Positions 20,261-29,038 of a stretch of DNA of 64,000 bases are shown in pieces. How positions within the stretch are numbered: the first letter of the stretch is position 1; each line of letters opens with the position of its first letter. Made by a program: the position numbers and the translations under genes. The notes under the pieces were generated by a model. That model did no database searches. It saw only the letters and a list, made by a program, of their open reading frames with translations, and was not told where the DNA came from. This DNA is from an uncultured Neomegalonema sp. (lineage in GTDB: Bacteria > Pseudomonadota > Alphaproteobacteria > Rhodobacterales > Rhodobacteraceae): positions 1 through 64,000 of the forward strand of contig CALDSD010000079.1 in the NCBI GenBank assembly GCA_937911325.1, given 5' to 3'.

Positions 20261-20575
20261 ATGTCCGAAGAAACGTCGCGGGAAATCCGCCGAGAGATAA
20301 GACGCGTCGGGGTTTTGAGCGCCGGCGTCGTCTTCGGCGCGGTTGGCGCGGTGATGGCTCTTTTGCGCGCGTTGTTGTTCGTGATCGTCGGTGAGACCGA
20401 ACAAAACCTGGGGGCCGAGGCCGAGTTGGGGCAACTCGGGCCGTTGTTGATCGTCTTTCTACCGTTGTTTGTCGCCGTCGCCGGCTTCGTCGTCGGAGTG
20501 GCGTCTGCGATCATCTACAACTTGATCGCAGCACTTCTCGGCGGGGTGATCATCACAGTCATTGAGCGCGATTAG
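20261..20575 (+). CDS. Small membrane protein, two predicted helices
   Basis: ATG 20261 is preceded by GAAAGGGG. The 104-residue product has a charged N-terminus with two similar EIRRE turns and two long hydrophobic stretches (about residues 17-43 and 58-100). The second contains Gly and Ala patterns that could form a broken helix pair. I do not recognise the family. It is convergent with the radical SAM gene, 7 bp apart. Confidence 0.65.
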   Translation: MSEETSREIRREIRRVGVLSAGVVFGAVGAVMALLRALLFVIVGETEQNLGAEAELGQLGPLLIVFLPLFVAVAGFVVGVASAIIYNLIAALLGGVIITVIERD

Positions 20576-20582
20576 ACAGTCT

Positions 20583-21722
20583 TCAGGACAGGTCGAGTTC
20601 GAATTGCGCGGTCGTCTTGTCGGGCTTCACGAACAGATCGGTCCGCAGTTCAGGACGCGGCGCATCAAGCCCGTAGCGCCGCCGCGCCTTGCGAAAGCGT
20701 TCGGCCATCAGGCGCGCATAAACGCCTTCGCCGCGCAATCGACGTCCCCATTGCGGGTCGTAGTCGCGACCGCCATGCATCTCTCGGATGTAACGCAGCA
20801 CGCGCGCCGCCCTGTCTGGGAAGTGCTCGCGCAGCCAGTCGCGAAACAGATCCTTGATCTCCAGCGGCATCCGTAAAGCGACGAACTCGGCCCACTGCGC
20901 GCCGGAGTCGCGAGCGGCGGCAAGGATGTTCTCGATCTCATGATCGTTCAGCGCCGGAATGAGGGGCGCCGCCATCACCCCGACAGGCACGCCGGCCTCT
21001 CGAAGTGTTTCAACCGCTTTCAGGCGGAGTTTCGGCGTCGAGGCGCGCGGCTCCATTCGCCGGGCGAAACGGTGGTCCAAACTGGTGACAGACAGGGCGA
21101 CCCCGATCAACTGACGACGCGCCAGGTCGGCGAGAATATCGACGTCCCGAATGATCAAGGCGCTTTTGGTGACGATCGTGACCGGATGTTTCGTCTCGAG
21201 CAGGACCGACAGCACGTCGCGCATCACTTCATGCGTTTTTTCAATCGGTTGGTAGGGATCGGTATTGGTGCCGATACCGATCGCCGCCGGTCGATAGCCC
21301 GGCTTCGCAAGCTCACGCCTCAGCAGTTCGGCGGCGTTGGGTTTGACGAACAGCTTCGTTTCGAAGTCCAGACCTGGCGACAGCCCGAGATACGCATGCG
21401 TCGGCCGCGCAAAACAATAGACGCATCCATGCTCGCAGCCCCGATACGGGTTGATCGAGCGGTCGAACGGGACGTCCGGCGACGTGTTTCGGGTGATGAT
21501 CGTTCGAGCATTCTCCGCGGCGATTTCGGTTTGGAAGGGGGGAGCCTCTTCATGGATGTCCCAACCGTCGTGAACGGCTTCACGCTGTTCGCGCTCGAAA
21601 CGACCGGTCTCGTTTGTCGCCGCACCCCGGCCACGCCGCCGCTCCACGTCGAAGAACGAAGCTTCCCTCGCTGGTTCCTGGTCTGCGTCTGGATCGCGCT
21701 CGTAGGTGAAGGTCTTGCTCAT
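20583..21722 (-). CDS. PA0069-family radical SAM protein
   Basis: The product is about 379 residues. The radical SAM cluster motif appears as CEHGCVYC (CxxxCxxC) near residue 100 within INPYRGCEHGCVYCFARPTH, which is typical of the PA0069 / spore-photoproduct-lyase-like subgroup. TNTDPYQPIEK and SVTSLDHRFARRMEPRA are further family signatures. The reaction is unknown. I chose ATG 21722 because AGGAG lies upstream. It follows the photolyase-like gene on the same strand (about 50 bp apart), so a light or DNA-damage link is possible but only inferred. Confidence 0.88.
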   Translation of the reverse strand: MSKTFTYERDPDADQEPAREASFFDVERRRGRGAATNETGRFEREQREAVHDGWDIHEEAPPFQTEIAAENARTIITRNTSPDVPFDRSINPYRGCEHGCVYCFARPTHAYLGLSPGLDFETKLFVKPNAAELLRRELAKPGYRPAAIGIGTNTDPYQPIEKTHEVMRDVLSVLLETKHPVTIVTKSALIIRDVDILADLARRQLIGVALSVTSLDHRFARRMEPRASTPKLRLKAVETLREAGVPVGVMAAPLIPALNDHEIENILAAARDSGAQWAEFVALRMPLEIKDLFRDWLREHFPDRAARVLRYIREMHGGRDYDPQWGRRLRGEGVYARLMAERFRKARRRYGLDAPRPELRTDLFVKPDKTTAQFELDLS

Positions 21723-21772
21723 TGCGATCTCCTGAGAATCGCCATGAGAATAAGAACAATTGGAGAACAAAT

Positions 21773-22990
21773 CTACAGGAGTTTGCCAATCAGACTGGGG
21801 ATCCTGGTCTTGAACTTAAAGTAGCCCGCCGTGGCGTAAGGCCAGCTTGTGCGATCCCAGCGGCGTTGTTGCTCGGCCAGGACGACGCCCGCTTCGGCGA
21901 GATCGGATCTCGCGCGATCGAGCCAGTCCCGAACCCAGCCGACCGGCGTAAACGGCGTGACGATCTGGCGGGCGCCCGAGCCCTCGACCCATGCGACGAG
22001 AGCCTCTGGCGTCGGTTCGATCCATTTCGGCTCTGCGCTCCATCGATCCGCCGCATCCGTCAGCGCGCCTCGGTCGAAGTCGGCGACCTTGGCTGAGACG
22101 GCCGCTTGAGAGCGCTCGTTGGCGAGTGGCAAAACGCCGATGGCGCGCCAGTCCAAAGCAGGAAACGCGTCGATGTTCTCGGCGCTGCAATCCTCTTCGG
22201 TGAGCAACAGGACGCTGGGTTGCGAGGGGTCGAGCGGCTCGGGCGATCTCAGCGGGGTTGGGGAGAGCGCCGGGCCGTCTTCAACGAGCGGAGACGGATT
22301 GGGCGTCAGCGCATAGCCTGGGTCAAACCGTCCTTCGGTGTACTTCTTGATGTTTGACGCGCGCGCCGCGTAGTTTTTTCCCTTCGTATGGAGCCCGGCG
22401 ACCCATCGCCAAGACAGCGTGTTCGACGCGGCGTCGCCGTCGAGCAGGCGCCGAAGGAAAAAATCCGCGCCCAGGCGCCAGGGCAGATCCAGCGTGAAGA
22501 TCCAGATCGACGCGAACCACATGCGGGCGTGGTTGTGCAGATAGCCCGTCTCAGCAAGCTCCCGCGCCCAGGCGTCGAAACAGTCGATGCCGGTCTCGCC
22601 TTGTTCAGCCGCCACAAGCGCGGCGCCGAGGTCGCCATACCGGTCGGCTCTGGCGCGATCCCGTTCAACGCCGACCCGATACTCGCGCCAAACCTGCGGC
22701 CGCATTTCAAGCCACCCCTTCCAATAGGTGCGCCAGAAGACCTCCTGAACAAACTTCTCTGCGGCGGCGAATGAATGCCGAGACAGAGCCGCAGCGACGG
22801 CCTCCTCCTCGGTGATCAAACGTCGGCGCAGGTAAGGCGACAAAACGGACACTCCACCACGGTTTTCCGGTCCGAGGTCGTAGTTGCGTTGAGCTTTGTA
22901 GACGGCGCCCATTTTCGGCGCGAAAGCATCGAGCCGACGCAGTCCTTCAGCGCGCGTCGCGGGCCATTTTGTTTGCAGTTGGCTGCTCAT
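21773..22990 (-). CDS. Photolyase-like FAD-binding domain protein with C-terminal alpha/beta region
   Basis: In this 405-residue protein, residues about 45-225 match the photolyase/cryptochrome helical FAD domain: LSPYLRRRLI, FVQEVFWRTYW, then GYLHNHARMWFASIWIFTL, LLDGDAASNTLSWRWVAG and YAARASNIKKYTEGRFDP. Canonical photolyases place an alpha/beta antenna domain before this part. Here the FAD domain begins almost at residue 1, and an alpha/beta-looking region (SVLLLTEEDCSAEN, RQIVTPFTPVGWV, SWPYATAGYFKFK) follows it. Flavin binding seems secure; DNA repair or signalling function is unproven. The gene precedes the radical SAM gene and may be co-transcribed with it. Confidence 0.82.
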   Translation of the reverse strand: MSSQLQTKWPATRAEGLRRLDAFAPKMGAVYKAQRNYDLGPENRGGVSVLSPYLRRRLITEEEAVAAALSRHSFAAAEKFVQEVFWRTYWKGWLEMRPQVWREYRVGVERDRARADRYGDLGAALVAAEQGETGIDCFDAWARELAETGYLHNHARMWFASIWIFTLDLPWRLGADFFLRRLLDGDAASNTLSWRWVAGLHTKGKNYAARASNIKKYTEGRFDPGYALTPNPSPLVEDGPALSPTPLRSPEPLDPSQPSVLLLTEEDCSAENIDAFPALDWRAIGVLPLANERSQAAVSAKVADFDRGALTDAADRWSAEPKWIEPTPEALVAWVEGSGARQIVTPFTPVGWVRDWLDRARSDLAEAGVVLAEQQRRWDRTSWPYATAGYFKFKTRIPSLIGKLL

Positions 22991-23043
22991 CGCCCTCTCC
23001 AGTTCGAGAGGGGCGAGCTGGAGCGCCAGATCGAGAGATCAAG

Positions 23044-23120
23044 TGGCGGTCCCGGCGGGATTCGAACCTGCGACCTACCGCTTAGGAGGCGGTTGCTCTA
23101 TCCAGCTGAGCTACGGGACC
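23044..23120 (-). tRNA. tRNA-Arg (anticodon CCT)
   Basis: On the minus strand the 77-nt gene has acceptor GGTCCCG paired with CGGGACC, a D arm with AGCTCAGCTGGATAGAGC, the anticodon loop CTCCTAA (anticodon CCT, reads AGG) and the T-loop GGTTCGAATCC. The terminal CCA is encoded (23046-23044). There is no integrase or attachment duplication next to it. Confidence 0.96.
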
Positions 23121-23280
23121 ATCGGGCGGAACTTAGCGAGCCGCCCCGCTCAGCACAACGCGCCTCGGGCGGGCAAGCGGCCTCATGCGACGCCCCACGC
23201 TCTCGCGGTTGACAGTTCCCCTTCGTTCTCGTCCCATTTAAGCTGTGGATGTGGGCGAGATGGAGTTGGGAGAGCCTGTC

Positions 23281-24819
23281 GTGGACACCAAGAAGGGACT
23301 GATCAATATCGGGCTGACGAAGTTTGGTCGCGCAGTCGCGATCGCCGCCGTGGGAGCGACAGTGCTCGCCGGTTGCGCTCAGACGGTGAACCCGGCGACC
23401 GGACAACGGGAAGTGACTGCGCTGTCCCGCGCAGACGAGCAGCGGATAGGCGATCAAGAGCACCCGAAGATCCTAAAAGCCTTCGGTGGCGCCTATGATG
23501 ATCGAGGTGTGACGGGCTACGTCGCAGGGATTGGGGGCCGGCTTGCCGCCAACTCTGAACTGCCAAACGCGAAGTGGACGTTCACTGTCCTCGACAGTCC
23601 GGTCGTCAACGCGTTCGCGCTTCCGGGCGGCTATGTATATGTCACACGGGGACTGGTTGGCTTGGCCAATGACGAGGCGGAGCTCGCCGGCGTGATCGGG
23701 CATGAGATCGGCCATGTCACCGGGCGGCATACTGCGCAGCGGGTGACCCGCGCGCAGCAGGCTAATATTCTCGGAGTTCTGGCGAGCATCGGCGCCGCCG
23801 CAGCGGGCATTGACCCACGGGCGGTTGGCCAGGCGGCCTCAGTCGCCGGGCAGGGCTATGTCGCCAGCTACTCCCGCAACCAGGAGCTGGAAGCAGACCG
23901 GTTAGGGATCCGCTACATCGCCCGGGCCGGATATGATCCCTTCGCCCAGGCTGATTTCCTCGGTCATCTCCAAAATCAGTCGGCCCTGTCGGCGAAGATC
24001 GCCGGCCGATCCTATGACGCGACACGGGTCGACTTCTTTGCCAGCCACCCGGCCAACGCGCCGCGAAAGCGTCAAGCTGTGATCGAAGCGCAGAGATCTG
24101 GCGTCGACATTAACTCAGGCGCGCCGCGACGGGCGGCCGAGTTCCGTAGGGCGGTGGACGGGATGGTCTATGGCGACTCGCGAGAACAAGGCTTTGTTCG
24201 AGGCCGCACGTTCTCTCATCCGATCTTGCGGTTTACATTCACCGTGCCGAGCGGCTTTCGCGTCGTGAACTCGTCAAACGCCGTTAAGGCGGTCGGGCCA
24301 AACAATGCACAGGTGGTGTTCGACGGGGGTAAGAACCCTGGCGGATCGATGACTGATTACATCACTAGGCGTTGGGTTCCCGCTCTGGCGAAAAACGCGC
24401 GAGTTGGGCGGTTGCAGGGTCTGCAGAGCATTCGGGTGAACGGCCTGCCTGCGGCGACGGCGCTTTTGCCGGTCGCAACGAATAAAGGCCAAGCGGATGC
24501 GCGCCTTGTCGCGGTTGACTTCGGTGATCGCATCTATCGTTTCACGGCGCTCTATCCAAGCAACCAGCGAAACCGCCTTTCGGAGCCCCTGCGCCGCATG
24601 ACCTACAGCTTCCGCCGGCTCTCTCAGCGGGAAGCGAATGCGCTGCAGCCGCTGCGACTGCGGTTCATCACAGTTCGCAGCGGAGACACTATCCGCCGTC
24701 TGGCGAGCAGAATGGCGTTGGACGATTTCCAAGAAGACCGCTTCCGGGTGCTGAACGGAATTGGTCCTAATGATCGACTGCGCGCGGGTCAGCGGGTGAA
24801 GATCGTGACCGAGCGTTAG
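23281..24819 (+). CDS. M48-family metalloprotease lipoprotein with C-terminal LysM-like domain
   Basis: The product is about 512 residues from GTG 23281 (an in-frame start at 23245 is possible). It has a signal peptide with lipobox VLAGC, an M48 domain with zinc motif HEIGH and the third ligand region NQELEADRLG, and a middle beta-rich domain. The end (FITVRSGDTIRRLASRM through LRAGQRVKIV) is LysM-like. The family resembles BepA/YfgC periplasmic proteases that check outer membrane protein assembly. The LysM-like end suggests peptidoglycan attachment. It is convergent with the ornithine cyclodeaminase gene. Confidence 0.9.
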   Translation: MDTKKGLINIGLTKFGRAVAIAAVGATVLAGCAQTVNPATGQREVTALSRADEQRIGDQEHPKILKAFGGAYDDRGVTGYVAGIGGRLAANSELPNAKWTFTVLDSPVVNAFALPGGYVYVTRGLVGLANDEAELAGVIGHEIGHVTGRHTAQRVTRAQQANILGVLASIGAAAAGIDPRAVGQAASVAGQGYVASYSRNQELEADRLGIRYIARAGYDPFAQADFLGHLQNQSALSAKIAGRSYDATRVDFFASHPANAPRKRQAVIEAQRSGVDINSGAPRRAAEFRRAVDGMVYGDSREQGFVRGRTFSHPILRFTFTVPSGFRVVNSSNAVKAVGPNNAQVVFDGGKNPGGSMTDYITRRWVPALAKNARVGRLQGLQSIRVNGLPAATALLPVATNKGQADARLVAVDFGDRIYRFTALYPSNQRNRLSEPLRRMTYSFRRLSQREANALQPLRLRFITVRSGDTIRRLASRMALDDFQEDRFRVLNGIGPNDRLRAGQRVKIVTER

Positions 24820-24841
24820 GCGGCGCTTCGACGATGCCGGA

Positions 24842-24862
24842 CTCAGGCCGACTTGGCCTGAG
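24842..24862. terminator. Perfect stem-loop between convergent genes, overlapping the cyclodeaminase stop
   Basis: CTCAGGCC (24842-24849) pairs with GGCCTGAG (24855-24862) around a 5-nt loop. The stop codon of the minus-strand cyclodeaminase (24845-24843) lies inside the arm. No T-run flanks it. Confidence 0.5.
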
Positions 24863-25907
24863 CTTCTGATCGCGTCAGCATCCCGAAGAGGTCGCGCGGA
24901 TCATCCGGATCGGCCAGCAGATCGAGCCGGGAAAAATAGCCGGTCGGCTGCAGTTGATCACGGATGTAGCGGAGCGCTGAGAAGTCTTCGATCGCGAAAC
25001 CGACCGAGTCGAACAATGTGATCTGAGACGCGCTGCGGCGGCCCGCCGCCGTTCCAGAGAAGACCTCCCACAGTTCCGTGACCGGATGGTCTTCTTCGAG
25101 CTGTTGGATCTCGCCTTCGATCCGCGTTTGCGGCGGGAACTCCACGAAAATGTCTGAACGCAACAGGATGTCTCTGTGCAGTTCGGTCTTGCCAGGGCAG
25201 TCGCCGCCAACCGCGTTGATGTGAACGCCTGCGCCGATCATGTTGTCGGTCAGGATTGTCGCGTACTGCTTGTCGGCGGTTGCCGTGGTGATGATCTGGG
25301 CGCCCTCCATCGCCGCTTCGGCGCTGTCGCAGATGCCGATGTCAAAACCGCGTCCCGCCAGATTGCGGGCGCAGCGCTCGCTGGCGCGCCGGTCGACATC
25401 GTATAGCCCGATCTGATCGACGCCGAGCAACGCCTTGAACGCCATGGCTTGAAACTCGGACTGCGCGCCATTTCCAATCAGAGCCATCCGCCTCGAGCCG
25501 GCGGGAGCCAGGTGTTTTGCCGCCAGAGCGGACATCGCGGCCGTGCGCAAAGCGGTCAGGATCGTCATCTCGCTGATCAGGACAGGATATCCGGTATCAA
25601 CCGTCGCCATGACGCCGAACGCCGTCACCGTCTGCCGTCCCTCTCTGGTGTTCTTTGGGTGGCCGTTGACGTATTTGAACCCGTAGGTGCGACCGTCGCT
25701 GGTGGGCATCAACTCGATCACGCCGTCAAGCGAATGCGACGCGACCCGAGGCGTCTTGTCGAACTGCTCCCAGCGTTTGAAGTCGTCTTCGATGTAGAAT
25801 GCGAGTTCGGTCAGGAAGCGCTCATAGCCGATCGAGGTGACGATCTTCATCATGTCGTCGACGCTGACGAAGGGGACCAGTGCGAGATCCGAGGCGGTGT
25901 TGGGCAT
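24843..25907 (-). CDS. Ornithine cyclodeaminase
   Basis: The product is about 354 residues. The NAD-binding Rossmann segment is ALIGNGAQSEFQAMAF, preceded by SEMTILTALRTAAMSALAAKHLA, which is strongly conserved in bacterial ornithine cyclodeaminases. NAVGGDCPGKTELH carries the catalytic Asp region. The enzyme turns ornithine into proline and ammonia with NAD as internal redox cofactor. It starts 2 bp after the arginase stop, so the pair forms an arginine to proline route. ATG 25907 is preferred over a TTG two codons earlier. Confidence 0.92.
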   Translation of the reverse strand: MPNTASDLALVPFVSVDDMMKIVTSIGYERFLTELAFYIEDDFKRWEQFDKTPRVASHSLDGVIELMPTSDGRTYGFKYVNGHPKNTREGRQTVTAFGVMATVDTGYPVLISEMTILTALRTAAMSALAAKHLAPAGSRRMALIGNGAQSEFQAMAFKALLGVDQIGLYDVDRRASERCARNLAGRGFDIGICDSAEAAMEGAQIITTATADKQYATILTDNMIGAGVHINAVGGDCPGKTELHRDILLRSDIFVEFPPQTRIEGEIQQLEEDHPVTELWEVFSGTAAGRRSASQITLFDSVGFAIEDFSALRYIRDQLQPTGYFSRLDLLADPDDPRDLFGMLTRSEAQAKSA

Positions 25908-25909
25908 GC

Positions 25910-26887
25910 TCAATAGCTCCGGCTAGGACGGTCGAAGATGCGGCGGCCGAACAGGCTCGCGACGAGATCGACAAGCAGCCGCGCGCTTTTCCCGCGCTTG
26001 TCGAGGAATGGGTTGAGTTCGACGATGTCGAGGGAACTGACCAGATTGCTGTCGCAGAGCATCTCCATGATCAGATGCGCTTCGCGGAATGTGGCGCCGC
26101 CCGGGACTGTGGTGCCGACGCCAGGCGCGATGTCGGGATCAAGAAAGTCGACGTCCAGGCTGACATGAACCCAAGGGTTGGGCGACGCGCTAGAGATCTC
26201 TTCGAGGACGTCCCGCATGATCGAGGCGACGCCGCGTTCGTCGAAGTCGCGCATGTCAAAGGCCCGCACGCCGCGATCTGAAAGCAAGTCGCGTTCATCA
26301 GGGTCGACCGAGCGCAGCCCCAGCATAAAGATATTCTCGGGCGCCAAGGGTCGCCGCGTCGCTGTTGACGGCATCTTGGGTTCGACGCCACGCATCGCGT
26401 CGAACCCCGGTTCGCCGCAGAGATAGGCCATCGGCATTCCATGCATGTTTCCCGAGGGAGACGTCGCCGGCGTGTTAAAGTCCGCATGTGCGTCGAGCCA
26501 AATCACGAAGACGTCCCGGTCCTGCTCCTGCGCATGACGAGCGACGCCGCTGATCGATCCAAAGGCGATGCTGTGATCGCCGCCCAGAAACACAGGCGTC
26601 GCACCGGACTTGGCTGCCGCATACGCTGCTTCGTGGAGGGCGGCGGACCAGGCCGCGACGGTCGGAAGCGCGCGCGCCCCTGGCGTCTCGACAAAGTCTG
26701 CTGCCGGAGCGGGGGTCACATCACCATGGTCGATGACGATCGGCGCCAGGGTTTCGAGCGTTTCGATCAGTTCGGCCGTGCGCAGCGACGCAGGTCCCAT
26801 CAGACAACCGCGTGTACCAGCTCCAGCCTCCAGGGGCGCGCCCCAAACCGCAATTGGCTGCTGGCGATGATCTGGGTGTTTTCGCAT
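25910..26887 (-). CDS. rocF: Arginase
   Basis: The 325-residue ureohydrolase has the Mn ligands in GGDHS, DAHADFN and SLDVDFLDP, and ends with the ELNPFLDKRGKSARL segment typical of arginases. It hydrolyses arginine to ornithine and urea. The ornithine cyclodeaminase follows immediately. A divergent Lrp/AsnC gene lies upstream with about 180 bp of AT-richer DNA between, so that regulator is the likely controller. Confidence 0.94.
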   Translation of the reverse strand: MRKHPDHRQQPIAVWGAPLEAGAGTRGCLMGPASLRTAELIETLETLAPIVIDHGDVTPAPAADFVETPGARALPTVAAWSAALHEAAYAAAKSGATPVFLGGDHSIAFGSISGVARHAQEQDRDVFVIWLDAHADFNTPATSPSGNMHGMPMAYLCGEPGFDAMRGVEPKMPSTATRRPLAPENIFMLGLRSVDPDERDLLSDRGVRAFDMRDFDERGVASIMRDVLEEISSASPNPWVHVSLDVDFLDPDIAPGVGTTVPGGATFREAHLIMEMLCDSNLVSSLDIVELNPFLDKRGKSARLLVDLVASLFGRRIFDRPSRSY

Positions 26888-27065
26888 GGCCTTCCGATCA
26901 GCTGCACGAGCGGCGCTCTCAAGGGTTAAACAGCACTATGACTTGTTTGCATGGTCTCAAATAGCTGATTATCTGTCGATATGGCCCATGTAATTACGCA
27001 TATTGATAACCTTAGATACGCAAATTGATCGAAATGAGTGAGCTGAGCCATGGAAGACTTGAACC

Positions 27066-27503
27066 TTGGATGATTTGGATCGCCGGCTGATTGCTCTGCT
27101 GCGCACCGATGCGAGACGTCCGGTGTCCTCTCTGGCGCTCGACTTGGGGCTCAGCAGAGCGACAGTCCGGGCGCGGATCGATCGACTTCTTGAGAGCGGG
27201 GCGATCCAAGGATTTTCGGTGGTGCTCCCATCACGTGTCGGATCAGACGGCGTCCGCGCCGTTATGATGATCGAAGTGGAGGGGCGGGCCGCTGATCAGG
27301 TGATCCGTCGGTTGCACGGCTTTCCCGAGGTTCGGGCGCTGCACACCACGAATGGGCGGTGGGATGCGGTGGCTGAGCTTGAGACCGCAGACCTCGAGAG
27401 TTTCGATGCGATCCTCAGGCGGGTCCGGCTGATTGACGGGATTGTCGCCACAGAAACGAGCTTGCTCCTCGCCACCCGGAAAGGAGCCGCTCCCGCAGGC
27501 TGA
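27066..27503 (+). CDS. Lrp/AsnC-family transcriptional regulator
   Basis: The 145-residue product has an N-terminal winged HTH (LDRRLIALLRTDARRPVSSL, then LGLSRATVRARIDRL) and a RAM/ACT-like effector domain. The start appears to be TTG 27066; the nearest upstream ATG (27050) runs into a stop in its own frame. GGAAG sits about 9 bp before the TTG. Placement divergent from arginase suggests control by arginine or ornithine, as known for some Lrp-type regulators; the ligand is inferred. It is convergent with rpoH. Confidence 0.88.
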   Translation: MDDLDRRLIALLRTDARRPVSSLALDLGLSRATVRARIDRLLESGAIQGFSVVLPSRVGSDGVRAVMMIEVEGRAADQVIRRLHGFPEVRALHTTNGRWDAVAELETADLESFDAILRRVRLIDGIVATETSLLLATRKGAAPAG

Positions 27504-27515
27504 GAAGCTTCCGCC

Positions 27516-28409
27516 TCAGATGCCGGCGGCGAGCTCGTTGGCGGCCGAGCCGACACGCGACTCCAGCGCATTGCGCATTTTGCGAAGGGCTTGAGCCTCC
27601 AACTGGCGAACGCGTTCTTTCGACAGCCCGAGTTGGTCGCCCAACGCCTCCAAAGTGCGTGGGCTTTCCCGGAGCTTGCGCTCACGAATGATGAGCTGTT
27701 CGCGGTCGGTCAACGCTTTCATCGCGGCCACGATCCAGGTGCGCGCCGTCGCCGTGTCCGATCGGCGGGACACAGATTCGTCAGGCGTCTCGCCGTCGTC
27801 TTCGATGGTTTCGACCCACTCGCGCCCTTCGTCGACCGATTGCGTCGCATTTAGCGAAAAATCAGGCCCGGCGAGCCGAGCTTCCATCATCTCGACATCG
27901 CGCAGCGGCGCGCCGATCTCCTCGGCGATTTTCTCTCGAACCTGAACCGGGGTGCCGTCGGAAAAGTCCTGCCCCATCTCGCGTTCAAGCCGGGCGCGGA
28001 CCCGCCGCATGTTGAAGAAAAGGGCTTTCTGGCTGGATGTGGAGCCGGTCCGAACAAGCGACCAATTCCGCATCACGTAGTCCTGGATCGACGCCTTGAT
28101 CCACCAGACGGCGTAAGTCGAGAACCGCACCCCGCGATCGGGATCGAATTTCGACGCGGCCTTCATCAGCCCGACGCCGGCCTCCTGGACCAGATCGTTC
28201 ATCGATGCGCCGTAGCGACGATATTTCGAAGCCATTGCAATCGCGAGCCGCATGTAGGCGTTTACAAGGCGGTGAAGCGCCTGTTCGTCTCCATCGTCGC
28301 GCCACGCTCGAGCCAGCATCAGCTCGGTCTCAGCATCCAGCAACTCGGCCTTCATGGCCGTGTTCATCACACGGCGCTGGGCCGCGTCGGGGTTGGATGA
28401 CGCCGACAT
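27516..28409 (-). CDS. rpoH: RNA polymerase sigma factor RpoH (sigma-32)
   Basis: The 297-residue sigma-70 family protein has region 2 (NDLVQEAGVGLMKAASKFDPDRGVRFSTYAVWWIKASIQDYV), the RpoH box QKALFFNMRRVR between regions 2 and 3, and a region 4 HTH (TLEALGDQLGLSKERVRQLE). It directs transcription of heat-shock genes. It stands alone between an Lrp regulator and cobU. Confidence 0.96.
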   Translation of the reverse strand: MSASSNPDAAQRRVMNTAMKAELLDAETELMLARAWRDDGDEQALHRLVNAYMRLAIAMASKYRRYGASMNDLVQEAGVGLMKAASKFDPDRGVRFSTYAVWWIKASIQDYVMRNWSLVRTGSTSSQKALFFNMRRVRARLEREMGQDFSDGTPVQVREKIAEEIGAPLRDVEMMEARLAGPDFSLNATQSVDEGREWVETIEDDGETPDESVSRRSDTATARTWIVAAMKALTDREQLIIRERKLRESPRTLEALGDQLGLSKERVRQLEAQALRKMRNALESRVGSAANELAAGI

Positions 28410-28513
28410 TGGAAACTCCCCATGTTCGTCTATTTGAAAACAGTTACGGGTGAGAGCGTCGATTGGATCATGATCCGGCGAAAAAAAGTTTATGGGGGGT
28501 AAAAGCTATCGGT

Positions 28514-29038
28514 ATGGGTGAGTTGGTTTTCGTTCTCGGAGGGGCGCGCTCGGGCAAGAGCCGGTTCGCCGAGGAACTCGCGTCAAAAAGCCAGCGCGGC
28601 GTCATCTACATCGCCACGGCGCAGGCTTTCGATGCGGAGATGGCTGATCGGATCGACCGCCATCGAGCGCAACGGCCGGTCGACTGGCGGACCGTCGACG
28701 CCCCGCTGGAGTTGCCCGCGGCGCTTGCGTCGGCCCGCCGGAGCGGCGCGTTCGTTCTGGTGGGTTGCCTCACGCATTGGTTGTCGAACACGATGCTTGC
28801 GGAGCGAGATGTTGACGCCGCTTGCGCGGAGCTGATTTCCGTTTTGTCCGAGGGCGATGGCGACATCGCATGCGTCTCGAACGAGGTCGGCTTGAGCATC
28901 GTGCCGGACAATCCGCTGGGTCGACGCTTTCGCGACGCGCAAGGCCGTCTCAACCAACAGGTGGCCGCGGTTGCGGATCGCGTCGTGTTCGTCGCCGCTG
29001 GCCTCCCGCTCCAGCTTAAACCGGCGCCGGCGCCATGA
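28514..29038 (+). CDS. cobU: Adenosylcobinamide kinase / guanylyltransferase
   Basis: The 174-residue product begins MGELVFVLGGARSGKSRFAE with the P-loop GGARSGKS. YIATAQAFDAEMADRIDRHRAQRP includes the conserved His region, and VSNEVGLSIVPDNPLGRRFRD is diagnostic of CobU/CobP. The enzyme phosphorylates adenosylcobinamide and adds GMP in the late cobalamin pathway. ATG 28514 is chosen at the conserved N-terminus. I saw no cobalamin riboswitch in the 100 bp before it. It overlaps the next gene by ATGA. Confidence 0.95.
   Translation: MGELVFVLGGARSGKSRFAEELASKSQRGVIYIATAQAFDAEMADRIDRHRAQRPVDWRTVDAPLELPAALASARRSGAFVLVGCLTHWLSNTMLAERDVDAACAELISVLSEGDGDIACVSNEVGLSIVPDNPLGRRFRDAQGRLNQQVAAVADRVVFVAAGLPLQLKPAPAP

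Noticed and set aside
23044-23120. tRNA-Arg as an integration site for a genomic island
   Set aside because: No integrase, no duplicated tRNA end and no composition change next to it.
28410-28513. Cobalamin riboswitch before cobU
   Set aside because: The gap is about 100 bp and I could not see the B12-box pattern or the expected stems.
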